A stretch of DNA of 64,000 nt from Phycisphaerales bacterium (lineage in GTDB: Bacteria > Planctomycetota > Phycisphaerae > Sedimentisphaerales > Anaerobacaceae), in the NCBI GenBank assembly GCA_003141315.1, contig PLLP01000006.1:22641-86640 (forward strand). The letters are read 5' to 3'. Under the pieces are notes generated by a model. The model saw only the letters and a list, made by a program, of their open reading frames with translations. It did no database searches and was not told the DNA's origin. The position numbers were made by a program, and so were the translations under genes. This document shows positions 45,984 to 54,113 of this stretch, piece by piece (positions within the stretch are counted from its first letter, which is position 1; every line of letters begins with the position of its first letter).

Positions 45984-47180
45984 ATGGAACCATTAGATAA
46001 CGACAAAATAAACGAAAGCCTTTCGAAGACAGGCAAAGACTTTAAGCCTCAGCCGGATTTTGAAAAATGGTGCAGGGAAAATCCGCAGGCCGTTAATGCC
46101 CTGAAGCGGAACGCTGAAAAAAACAAAACAAAAATTGAAACGCAATTGTGGAGAATAATTATGAAAAGTCCAATTATAAAATTTGCCGCTGCTGCAGTAA
46201 TAATAATTGCTGTAGTAATCGGTTTAGATTTTCTGGGTGTGATGGGTAAAGGCGGCGTCGCTTGGGCGGATGTTATAAAGCCTATCCTTTCCGCCAAGAC
46301 TGCCAAATTCGATATGATTATCGGCCAGGAAGGGTCAGGGGCGGTAATCACGGATATGGTCAAGGGTTCTCGAATACACCGCACTGTCGAAGGAATAAAT
46401 CAGGCTTCGATTATTGACTTGGAGGCATCAAGAGTTTTGGTTCTGGAAGAAAACACAAAAACTGCAATTTATATTGACCTGAAGAATCTGCCCCAGATTA
46501 AAAATTACCTGGAGGTCATAAGGGATATGATATCAAAGTTAGAAGATGACCCCAAATTCAGAGTTGAGAAACTGGGAGAAAAAAATATTGACGGTAAAGA
46601 TGCTGTTGGTTTTATAGCAACCTGTCCGGGACTTGAAGTAACAATTTGGGCAGACAAGGGAACGGCCAAACCAGTTCGTATAGAGCAGAAAGAAAATAAT
46701 CTCACTATTATATGCAAAAACTTCCAGTTCGACCTCCCGATGGATGATTCGCTCTTTAGCATGGATGTGCCAGCAGACTACAAACTGCAGCAGATGAATA
46801 TCGACCTGACCGGTTCAACAGAAGAGGATTTTATCGCGGGATTGAAAATGCTTGCAAAAATATCTGAAGACAAAACATTTCTGCCGGATGTTTCTATCGG
46901 ATATATAACAAAAAATGCAGCGGATCTCGGCAAGTTAATTGATAAGACAGGCTTAAGCCAGGATGAACAGATGCAAATGGGATTGAAGCTTGGGAAAATG
47001 ATGGCCTTTCTTAGATTCTTTAAAGGCGAAGGCAAATGGCATTATGCGGGCAATGGTGTTAAACTTGGCGATTCATCAAAAGCAATCTTTTGGTATCAGC
47101 CGAAGGAGTCAAAAACCTGGCGGGTTATATATGGCGATTTGAGCGTAAAGGATGTGAACGAAGCAGACCTGCCAAAATAA
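45984..47180 (+). CDS. One-TM LolA-like protein, candidate sigma regulator (cassette 2)
   Basis: A 398-residue protein with the same plan as the products at 44047 and 47975. A cytosolic segment of about 55 residues precedes LWRIIMKSPIIKFAAAAVII and a membrane helix. A LolA-like extracytoplasmic domain follows (VEKLGEKNIDGKDAVGFIATCPGLEVTIWADKGTAKPVRIE...FDLPMDDSLFSMDVPADY). A final domain ends in AIFWYQPKESKTWRVIYGDL and VKDVNEADLPK, nearly shared with cassette 3. It begins two bases after the sigma stop. Function as a membrane regulator or stress sensor is inferred. Confidence 0.75.
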   Translation: MEPLDNDKINESLSKTGKDFKPQPDFEKWCRENPQAVNALKRNAEKNKTKIETQLWRIIMKSPIIKFAAAAVIIIAVVIGLDFLGVMGKGGVAWADVIKPILSAKTAKFDMIIGQEGSGAVITDMVKGSRIHRTVEGINQASIIDLEASRVLVLEENTKTAIYIDLKNLPQIKNYLEVIRDMISKLEDDPKFRVEKLGEKNIDGKDAVGFIATCPGLEVTIWADKGTAKPVRIEQKENNLTIICKNFQFDLPMDDSLFSMDVPADYKLQQMNIDLTGSTEEDFIAGLKMLAKISEDKTFLPDVSIGYITKNAADLGKLIDKTGLSQDEQMQMGLKLGKMMAFLRFFKGEGKWHYAGNGVKLGDSSKAIFWYQPKESKTWRVIYGDLSVKDVNEADLPK

Positions 47181-47195
47181 TAACAAAATTGTTTA

Positions 47196-47241
47196 GACCC
47201 CGCATCTTGCTTTCGCAAGAAAGCAGCGGGGGCTTTTTTTA
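47196..47241 (+). terminator. Terminator of sigma cassette 2
   Basis: CCCCGC (47198-47203) pairs with GCGGGG (47226-47231), with an inner TCTTGC/GCAAGA stem, followed by seven T residues. Confidence 0.85.
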
Positions 47242-47441
47242 TGCGCACATTTTTAAATATTTTTATGTTAAATCGGCAACTCGTGTGTTTATATTGTTAG
47301 AAAGGCCCGCCTGCCCGAAGTAAATTGGACTAAAAAACGTTTGCCTGATGAGTGTGGCAATCAGAAATAAATCAGGCTGGATACAGAAAGGCAGGAGTTC
47401 GGCGGGCAGGCCTTTTAAGTTCGCTGGAGAATTGTGAAAAA

Positions 47442-47978
47442 GTGAAGTTTTTTGAGAAAAAAACAGGACAACTGGGCATCAGAGACCTCGAAGAGGTTTA
47501 CTTGAGCCATAAAAATGCACTTTTGAAATTCGCTTATGTGCTGGTTGGTAATGCCGCGACGGCTGAAGATATTGTTCAGGATGCCTTTGTCGGATTCGCA
47601 CGGGCGGCAGGCAGAAAAGAAACCTTCTCCAATGTTAAGGCTTATCTTGTGACGGCGGTTCTGAATAAGGCCCGCAATTATTATCGCGATAGTAAAAAAG
47701 ACGCGGCACAACCTCTCGATTATGCTTATGAAATTCCATCGAATGACAAAAGTGCGGAACAATGGGCGATTCTCAGCGAACAGCTCGAGCTATTAAGTAA
47801 GGCAGTTAGCGCTTTGCCCGCCGAACAGCGGGAAGTCGTTTCAATGTATATGGATGGCGACCTGACGTTCAAGCAGATTGCACAGGTTCAGGAAGTGCCG
47901 GTAAGCACGGTTCAGGGGCGATTCAGATACGGAATTGAGAGACTGCAAAAGCTTCTCGGTAATGAGGTGATAAAATGA
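47442..47978 (+). CDS. ECF-type RNA polymerase sigma factor (cassette 3)
   Basis: A 178-residue sigma factor if started at GTG 47442 (VKFFEKKTGQ); the frame is open back to a GTG at 47352, but that extension has no sigma-like content. Region 2: NALLKFAYVLVGNAATAEDIVQDAFVGFARAAG. Region 4: AVSALPAEQREVVSMYMDGDLTFKQIAQVQEVPVSTVQGRFRYGIERLQKLLG. It is closest to the cassette 1 factor (shared QIAxVQxV and RYGIxxL). It overlaps the next gene by four bases (ATGA). Confidence 0.9.
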   Translation: MKFFEKKTGQLGIRDLEEVYLSHKNALLKFAYVLVGNAATAEDIVQDAFVGFARAAGRKETFSNVKAYLVTAVLNKARNYYRDSKKDAAQPLDYAYEIPSNDKSAEQWAILSEQLELLSKAVSALPAEQREVVSMYMDGDLTFKQIAQVQEVPVSTVQGRFRYGIERLQKLLGNEVIK

Positions 47979-49147
47979 AGCAGGCAGATAATATAAAAAG
48001 AATATACGAACAGGCCGGAATCGACACGCGCAGCGGTGCGGACAAGGCGGTTCTGGAAAAAATGAAAGAAGTATTTCTTGAAGAAAGCAAGGCGCCGCCT
48101 GAAAAGGCCGAGCCTTCTGTATGGAGAATATTTATGAAAAGTAAAATGCTAAAAGTGGCAGCAGCAGCTTGTATAATCATCGCAGGTTTAGTGTGTATCC
48201 AGTTCATCGGCGGCACGAGCGCTTATGCCCAGGTCATCGAGGAAATAAAAAACGCCCGCACTATGGTCTATACGCTAATCAGGCAAGCCAACACCGGTAC
48301 CGGCGAAACTATCAATGTCGATGTGGCATATAAGGAGCCCGGCTCCATGCGGACAACGACCGTTGATGGTTATGTCTGTATTGTAGATTTCACAAGCGGC
48401 AAGATGATGTCTATCGTGCCGCAGGGCGGATACACCATCGGCGACACGAAGGACCTTAAGTCCAATGTTGGCGGGCCTTTCGCCAATATTGAGGCGATGA
48501 AAACCTTGCCCGCTAAGGCAGACCTGCGGCTTGCATCCAAAGATATAGACGGCATCGAATGTGATGGCTACCAGGTCGCCAAGGGCGACACGACAACAAC
48601 AGTCTGGCTGAAAACAGATACCGGCGACCTTGTCGAGGTTGAGCTAAAATATGCCAGCGCTCCTGGTATGAACACCATAATGAAGAACATCAAGCTGGAT
48701 GTCCCGCTGGAAGATTCGCTGTTCAGCCTGACGCCGCCGGCAGGGTTTAAACCGTCCAGCACCGAATTAAAGAGTGACACAGGCGCCCAGACCGAAGAAA
48801 AATTCATCGAGTGGCTGAGGTGGTGGGCCAATGGAGCTGTCGATGAGACCTTCCCGCCTATAGTGGCAGGGTCCGAGATAGCCAAAGTCGTGATGGATAT
48901 GGCCAAACAGGGCAAGCTCAAGGGTGAGGTATGGGAAAAAGCTGACCCAACACAGATGTTTAATTCGCTGCTCTTTGTGGCTAACCTGCCAAAGGAGAGC
49001 AACTGGCGATATGCCGGCAACGGCGTGAAGTTAGGGACCGCGGATAAGGCGATTTTCTGGTACAAACCTGCTGGTTCAGAAAAATATCGTGTAATCTATG
49101 GCGATTTGAGCGTCAAAGAAATTAACGAAGCAGATTTGCCAAAATAA
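47975..49147 (+). CDS. One-TM LolA-like protein, candidate sigma regulator (cassette 3)
   Basis: A 390-residue protein. The cytosolic segment ends at SVWRIFMKSKMLKVAAAAC and is followed by a membrane helix (IIIAGLVCIQFIGG). The exported part has a LolA-like domain (YTLIRQANTGTGETINVDVAYKEPGSMRTT...DIDGIECDGYQVAKGDTTTTVWLKTDTGDLVEVELKY...DVPLEDSLFSLTPPAGF). The C-terminal part ends in AIFWYKPAGSEKYRVIYGDL and VKEINEADLPK, nearly identical to cassette 2. It is coupled to the sigma gene by a four-base overlap. There is no zinc anti-sigma motif. Confidence 0.75.
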   Translation: MKQADNIKRIYEQAGIDTRSGADKAVLEKMKEVFLEESKAPPEKAEPSVWRIFMKSKMLKVAAAACIIIAGLVCIQFIGGTSAYAQVIEEIKNARTMVYTLIRQANTGTGETINVDVAYKEPGSMRTTTVDGYVCIVDFTSGKMMSIVPQGGYTIGDTKDLKSNVGGPFANIEAMKTLPAKADLRLASKDIDGIECDGYQVAKGDTTTTVWLKTDTGDLVEVELKYASAPGMNTIMKNIKLDVPLEDSLFSLTPPAGFKPSSTELKSDTGAQTEEKFIEWLRWWANGAVDETFPPIVAGSEIAKVVMDMAKQGKLKGEVWEKADPTQMFNSLLFVANLPKESNWRYAGNGVKLGTADKAIFWYKPAGSEKYRVIYGDLSVKEINEADLPK

Positions 49148-49193
49148 CAAATATTATGATTGTTTAACGAGGTTTTCTTTTCGTATTTTCCAC

Positions 49194-49226
49194 AAGCCCC
49201 CGGCTTCATGTCGGGGGTTTTGTTTT
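49194..49226 (+). terminator. Terminator of sigma cassette 3
   Basis: CCCCCG (49197-49202) pairs with CGGGGG (49212-49217), followed by TTTTGTTTTT. It may also serve as a weak barrier for the convergent murD gene. Confidence 0.75.
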
Positions 49227-49234
49227 TATGCGCT

Positions 49235-50629
49235 TTATTTTGATTCTAATGCCAGGCGAGCGAATTCACGGCCTCGATGCTCGTAGTTCTCAAACATATC
49301 GTAGCTCGCACAGGCTGGACTCAACAAAATTATATCACCACGATGGGCATTTTTTAGAGCAGCGGCAACAGCTTCAGCGAGAGAATTGGCAACTATAACT
49401 TTGGTGACTCGTCGCTCGTCGCTCGTCGCCTGTATCGCCTCGGCGATTTTGGGAGCGGTTTGACCAATTAGAATAGCGGCCTTTGCACGCCTTGCGATTT
49501 CCACGCCGAGAGCATCGAACGGCAGATGCTTGTCGTAGCCGCCGGCAATTAAAATTACGGGTCTATCGAATGCCTGCAGGGCAACAATTGCGCTGTCGGG
49601 CGTAGTTGACTTCGAATCGTTATACCACTGAATTCCATCTTTATCAGCGACCAGTTCCAATCGATGGGGCAGCGCCTTAAATGTCGAAACGGCATTTTTT
49701 ATCTGCTCATCGGTAAGGCCTAAACATTTCGTTATCGAAAGGGCGGCGGCCAGATTTTGGAGATTTGCCCACCCGGGCAGTTTGTAATGTTTTTTTATTT
49801 CTTCGCTCACATCGGATGCGGAAAACCTGACGCAGGTTCGGCCTTTATCATTTTTGTATTTTTCAAACCATTGATTTGAGATTTTGTCCCCGGCGTTGAA
49901 AATTGAAACGGCAGGATTCTTTTCGTCGAGTTTCTGGAATTTGAAAATCAGCTCCTTTGCCCCGCAGTAGTTTTCGAATATGCCGTAGCGGTCGAGGTGA
50001 TTGGGCGTAAGGTTTGTCAAAAGTGCAATCTGCGGCATTTTTTTAATCCGCGCCAGATGCTCAACCTGAAAGCTCGACAGCTCAATCACAACAAGGTCGT
50101 CCTTTCTGATTTGCTCGAGCAGACACAAAAACGGCTCGTTGCCGATATTACCCGTCAGGAAAACCTTGCCGTATCTCTTTTTCTGTCCTCTGTCCTCTGT
50201 CATCTGTCGTCTTACGTCTTTAAGAAGATGTGCGGTTAAGGCGGTAGTCGTGCTTTTGCCGTTCGAGCCGGTGATGCCGATTATACAAGCGGGGCAAAGC
50301 TCAAAGAAAATTTCAACCTGCGAAGTAATCGTTTTGCCGAACCTTCGTGCGATTTCGAGAAATTCATTATCAGGTGCGACCGCGGGGTTTGCGACAACGA
50401 TGTCAGCCTGTTCAAAATCAGTTTTGCTGTGCGAGCCAAGATGATATTCGATGCCGTCCAAATCTGAAAGCTGTTTTAACGAATCAGCAAGTTTCTCAGC
50501 GGGCGCCGTATCGGTCACTATTACTTTGGCGCCGGCCTTATGGGCAAATTTTACGACATCGACGCCCCCGCCAAACCGCCCAAGTCCCATTACGAGAACT
50601 TTTTTATCTTCAAAGATTTCTTTTCGCAT
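49235..50629 (-). CDS. murD: UDP-N-acetylmuramoylalanine--D-glutamate ligase MurD
   Basis: Adds D-glutamate to UDP-MurNAc-L-Ala in peptidoglycan synthesis (cytoplasm). The 464 residues show the Rossmann-like N-terminus (KVLVMGLGRFGGGVDVVKFAHKAG), GITGSNGKSTTTALTAHLL (P-loop), LLTNLTPNHLDRYG, HRLELVADKDGIQWYNDSKSTTPDSAI and ILLSPACASYDMFENYEHRG. Two short stretches are unusual. RRQMTEDRGQKKR and TSDERRVT are encoded by low-complexity repeat words (50183-50208 and 49408-49430) and lie in surface-loop positions. It is not in a dcw cluster here; pyrF lies just upstream (33-base gap). Confidence 0.95.
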   Translation of the reverse strand: MRKEIFEDKKVLVMGLGRFGGGVDVVKFAHKAGAKVIVTDTAPAEKLADSLKQLSDLDGIEYHLGSHSKTDFEQADIVVANPAVAPDNEFLEIARRFGKTITSQVEIFFELCPACIIGITGSNGKSTTTALTAHLLKDVRRQMTEDRGQKKRYGKVFLTGNIGNEPFLCLLEQIRKDDLVVIELSSFQVEHLARIKKMPQIALLTNLTPNHLDRYGIFENYCGAKELIFKFQKLDEKNPAVSIFNAGDKISNQWFEKYKNDKGRTCVRFSASDVSEEIKKHYKLPGWANLQNLAAALSITKCLGLTDEQIKNAVSTFKALPHRLELVADKDGIQWYNDSKSTTPDSAIVALQAFDRPVILIAGGYDKHLPFDALGVEIARRAKAAILIGQTAPKIAEAIQATSDERRVTKVIVANSLAEAVAAALKNAHRGDIILLSPACASYDMFENYEHRGREFARLALESK

Positions 50630-50662
50630 TTATTTCACCGCCGAGAACGCTTTGCGGTAAAT

Positions 50663-51613
50663 TTATAGTTTCGACTGCATAGCGTTAGCGAGGTCAACCT
50701 TTGCGTCGATGACAGCCTGCTCGATGGCGCGTTTCCAGTCGCCGCCGAACTGCTCTTTGTATTCCGGCTTTTCGTAGGCGTAAATAATCGAGCGGGATGC
50801 GTTAATCAGTGCGCCGCTGCCGTCATTTTTGCAGAAACGAATGCAGTCAACGGCGGTTGCACCCTGCGAGCCATAGCCCGGAACGAGGAAAAAGATTTTG
50901 TCGTATTTTTTGCGAAGTGCCGCCGATACCTCCGGCGATGTGCCCGCAACGACCATGCCGATATTGCTGTAGCCGCACGAGCCGATACGCTCAGGCTTAT
51001 TGGCAAGGGCGGCGGTAATCTCGGCAAGCTTTTCGTAAAGCTTTTGGCCGGATGCGTTTTCAAAATCACCAATTTCAGAGGCGGACGGGTTGCTTGCCCG
51101 AACCCAGACAAAGACACCCTTCTTCTGCTGGTCGGCGACCGCCGCGAATGGTTCGATTCCCTCAACGCCCGCAAAACCGTTGATAGTAATCGCGTCGGGC
51201 GTCACAGTATCGTCGAGGCCTACAAGCTCGGAATTTTCCAGATGAGCGGCTGCGTAAAGCTCAGCGGTATGGCCGACGTCGCCCCGCTTAACATCGCCGA
51301 TAACCTCAAGGCCCAAATCCTGTGCCTCTGCAACCAGCGAATAATATGTCTCGATGCCCTCCCAAAGGTATTTTTCAAAATAAGCGATATTGATTTTTAC
51401 CGCCGGCACCATCGGGGCGACTATCCGCATCGTCTGCGTGCAGAAATCGAATATCGCATCAACAGCGGCAGCGGCGTCAAATTCGTCATTCATTTGCCTG
51501 TGGTTTCTTATAGCTTCCGGCAGCCGATTATAAACCGGGTCCAGGCCGACAATCAGGGGGGTCCTTTTGCTTTTTACTGCTTCACAAAGTCTGTCGCCAA
51601 AATGTTTTGCCAT
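50663..51613 (-). CDS. pyrF: Orotidine 5'-phosphate decarboxylase (PyrF, type 2)
   Basis: The last step of UMP synthesis, decarboxylating OMP. The 316-residue length is typical of the type 2 (mycobacterial/planctomycete-like) enzymes rather than the ~230-residue type 1. Motifs: PLIVGLDPVYNRLPEA, VKINIAYFEKYLWEG, and the catalytic GLEVIGDVKRGDVGHTAELYAAAHL (Lys/Asp pair). The later parts are FVWVRASNPSASEIGDF and FLVPGYGSQGATAVDCIRFC. It is followed closely by murD. Confidence 0.95.
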   Translation of the reverse strand: MAKHFGDRLCEAVKSKRTPLIVGLDPVYNRLPEAIRNHRQMNDEFDAAAAVDAIFDFCTQTMRIVAPMVPAVKINIAYFEKYLWEGIETYYSLVAEAQDLGLEVIGDVKRGDVGHTAELYAAAHLENSELVGLDDTVTPDAITINGFAGVEGIEPFAAVADQQKKGVFVWVRASNPSASEIGDFENASGQKLYEKLAEITAALANKPERIGSCGYSNIGMVVAGTSPEVSAALRKKYDKIFFLVPGYGSQGATAVDCIRFCKNDGSGALINASRSIIYAYEKPEYKEQFGGDWKRAIEQAVIDAKVDLANAMQSKL

Positions 51614-51735
51614 TTTTGTTATCCTTAGTCTGCAAAAAACATAAAAATCCTAAAAAACTATTTACCAATTGTGTGAAACACTATAATCTTAGAAAGCGAA
51701 TTCGGCAAGACAGAAATTTGAAAGGTGAAAGAAAA

Positions 51736-52467
51736 TTGGAAAATTCTCAAATCGAAAGTAAGCCGCAGGACTCCGCAAAAATGAAAAAACGCAGGCGAAT
51801 GCGGCTGTTCCTGCTAATCGACCTGGGTGTATCGCTTACCTTAACAACAATTCTTGTCCTGCTGCTGCTTCACAGGCCAGCCTCTTATAACCCCGCCAAA
51901 CCTGCCGAGACTAAAGAGGTAAATCAATACTGGACGCACGTCGTCTGGCCTCAAATTTACAACGGCGCCCAGCAGCAGAAGCCTTTCGAAGTGGAAATAA
52001 CCGAAGAGGGGATAAACCAGGCGATAACCGCTTCAGGCTGGCCAAAAGTTTCGGAAGGCGCGGTTTTTACCGCACCACAGGTAATTTTTACAACCGACGG
52101 CGTATCGCTGATGGGGACGGCTACTATTGAAAACGTGGATTTTGTTGTGACGATAAGGGGAAAACCGGCTATTGAGCCAAACGGCCTGTTGAGCCTGAAT
52201 TTATCAGCCTTCAAGGTCGGCGCATTAAACGTCACGCCGCTAGCGAAGGTAATCGCCCGTAAAATGTATGCCCAGCGACTCTCGAAGGTTGAGGCAAACC
52301 CCGACGACATTAACATCAAGATTCTGAATTCCCTGCTCGATGGCAAGCCGTTTGAACCGGTTTTTACTATTGAAGACAAGAAGATAAAAATTGTCGGCGT
52401 TGAAGCCGGTGAGGGAAAAATCGCAATCAAATTCGCCGCCGCAGGATTTCAGAGAGGCAAAAAGTGA
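51736..52467 (+). CDS. Small membrane-anchored protein of unknown function
   Basis: I do not recognise the family. When started at TTG 51736 (AAAGGTGAAAG upstream) the product has 243 residues; ATG 51781 would give 228. A basic segment (KMKKRRRMRLF) precedes one membrane helix (LLIDLGVSLTLTTILVLLLLH). An extracytoplasmic beta-rich domain follows (PFEVEITEEGINQAITASGWPKVSE, VDFVVTIRGKPAIEPNGLLSLNLSAFKVGALNVTPLAKVIARK). The repeated strand pattern is reminiscent of YpmS/DUF2140-like proteins, a weak comparison. It lies 166 bases upstream of the arginine decarboxylase gene, with a palindrome (52482-52497) between. Confidence 0.6.
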   Translation: MENSQIESKPQDSAKMKKRRRMRLFLLIDLGVSLTLTTILVLLLLHRPASYNPAKPAETKEVNQYWTHVVWPQIYNGAQQQKPFEVEITEEGINQAITASGWPKVSEGAVFTAPQVIFTTDGVSLMGTATIENVDFVVTIRGKPAIEPNGLLSLNLSAFKVGALNVTPLAKVIARKMYAQRLSKVEANPDDINIKILNSLLDGKPFEPVFTIEDKKIKIVGVEAGEGKIAIKFAAAGFQRGKK

Positions 52468-52633
52468 AGCTCCACAGCTTTATCCGCCACAGCGGATGGC
52501 TTTCTGCGAAGGCGGGTAGAACAAGCAGGATAAAAAATTTTCGTCAGGCGGATAAAATTTATTGAGTCTGAAGATTGTTTTGATAGAATCAGCAAAATTA
52601 GAAAATTTTGCCGTGTGTTTCAGGAGAAAATAA

Positions 52634-53182
52634 ATGGCTCTTGTCCCAGCGAAGGTTTTTTTGACCAAAGGTGTCGGAAGACACAAATACCAGCTCAAAA
52701 GCTTCGAGGCTGCCCTTCGGCAGGCAGGAGTCGCACAGGTGAACCTCGTCCAGGTTTCATCCATTCTGCCGCCCCGCTGCAAGTTAATCAGCAAAGAAAA
52801 GGGCGTTCAGCTTTTGATTCCGGGCCAGATTGGCTTCTGCGTTATGGCCAGGTCCGACACAAGCGAGCATGGCAGGCTCGTGGCATCGGCAATCGGCGTC
52901 GCCCTGCCGAAAGATAGAAAGCAGTGGGGTTATCTCAGCGAGGTTCACGGCCACGGTATGAATAACCAGCAGGCTGCCGACCTTGCCGAAGACCTTGCCG
53001 CAGGTATGCTGGGAACAACACTTGGTTTTGAAATCGACCCGGACAAGGCCTGGTCGGAAAAAGAGCAGGCCTACAAATCCAGCGGGCTTTTCATCAGAAC
53101 GACAAACATCTCCCAGACCGCGCTCGGCAAAGAAGGGGTCTGGACGACTACCGTGTCAATTGCGATGTTTTTGTTCGAATAG
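52634..53182 (+). CDS. Pyruvoyl-dependent arginine decarboxylase
   Basis: Converts arginine to agmatine with a self-made pyruvoyl cofactor. The 182-residue length is normal. The self-cleavage site is VQVSSILPP, where cleavage between Ser42 and Ser43 would form the pyruvoyl group. Other family features are KGVGRHKYQLKSFEAALR, the active-site HGHGMN and AADLAEDLAAGMLG. The agmatinase gene begins 15 bases after its stop, so the pair should make putrescine from arginine. The usual symbol is pdaD in archaea. Confidence 0.92.
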   Translation: MALVPAKVFLTKGVGRHKYQLKSFEAALRQAGVAQVNLVQVSSILPPRCKLISKEKGVQLLIPGQIGFCVMARSDTSEHGRLVASAIGVALPKDRKQWGYLSEVHGHGMNNQQAADLAEDLAAGMLGTTLGFEIDPDKAWSEKEQAYKSSGLFIRTTNISQTALGKEGVWTTTVSIAMFLFE

Positions 53183-53197
53183 ATGGAGGCAGCCTGA

Positions 53198-54052
53198 ATG
53201 AAAAAACCTGCCGGCTTCGGAGACCTGCCCCCGCAATTCCGCAACGAGGCGAAAAGCCGAATCGTTATGGTGCCTGTCCCCTATGATATGACCAGCACCT
53301 GGATAAAAGGAGCGGACAAAGGCCCGCAGGCGATTATCGAGGCCTCCGCCAATATGGAATTGTACGACATCGAGACCGACAGCGAGGTCTTCAGGCAGGG
53401 AATCTTCACCGACAAACCCGTAATTTGCAAAACCGCTCCCGAAAAAATGGTCAGCCTCGTCGAAAAAAGAGTGGCCGGCCATCTCGAACGGGAAAAATTC
53501 GTCGTATGTTTAGGCGGCGAACATTCGATAAGCGTCGGTGCGGTTGAGGCGCATGCGAAAAAATTCCGGAAATTAAGCGTCGTGCAGTTCGATGCCCATT
53601 CGGATTTACGCGATGAATATCACGGCTCGAAATATAACCACGCCTGCGCAATGGCGAGAATCAAAGAATTTTGCCCGATTGTGCAGGTCGGCATAAGAAG
53701 TATGGATACCTGCGAGAAAAAAAATATGGATTACAAAAGAGTTTTCTTCGCAGAGGATATTTATAATAACAAGACCTGGATGAATAAAGCGGCCGGCCTG
53801 CTGACAGAAAATGTTTATATTACAATTGACCTCGACGTTTTTGACAGTTCAATTATGCCATCCACCGGGACGCCGGAACCGGGCGGACTATTTTGGTATG
53901 ACGTTGTGTCGCTGTTAAGAAAAATTAGCCGGTCAAGGCGTATCGTCGGGTTCGATGTTGTCGAGATGTGCCCGAACAAACAAAATAAATCGCCGGATTT
54001 TCTCGCCGCAAAGCTTATCTACAAACTCCTCAGTTATATCAAGTGGGATTAA
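53198..54052 (+). CDS. speB: Agmatinase (ureohydrolase family)
   Basis: Hydrolyses agmatine to putrescine and urea with two Mn ions. The 284-residue protein has all metal-site motifs: GGEHSISVGAVEA, FDAHSDLRDEYHGSKYNHACAM, TIDLDVFDSSIMPSTGTPEPGGL and GFDVVEMCPN. Membership of the arginase/agmatinase family is certain. Agmatinase specificity is supported by its place directly after the pyruvoyl arginine decarboxylase gene. It converges with the ABC transporter genes, and a palindrome at 54087-54104 lies between them. Confidence 0.94.
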   Translation: MKKPAGFGDLPPQFRNEAKSRIVMVPVPYDMTSTWIKGADKGPQAIIEASANMELYDIETDSEVFRQGIFTDKPVICKTAPEKMVSLVEKRVAGHLEREKFVVCLGGEHSISVGAVEAHAKKFRKLSVVQFDAHSDLRDEYHGSKYNHACAMARIKEFCPIVQVGIRSMDTCEKKNMDYKRVFFAEDIYNNKTWMNKAAGLLTENVYITIDLDVFDSSIMPSTGTPEPGGLFWYDVVSLLRKISRSRRIVGFDVVEMCPNKQNKSPDFLAAKLIYKLLSYIKWD

Positions 54053-54086
54053 CCGCAGAATTGCGATTTCTGTCTGCTGTGCCGAA

Positions 54087-54104
54087 GGTCCGCCGCAGGC
54101 GGAT
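54087..54104. repeat. Short palindrome GGTCCGCCGCAGGCGGAT between convergent genes
   Basis: The same family as at 11571 and 14091, but intergenic here. It could work as a terminator for either side, though no T run follows. Confidence 0.55.
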
Positions 54105-54113
54105 GTTCTGCTT

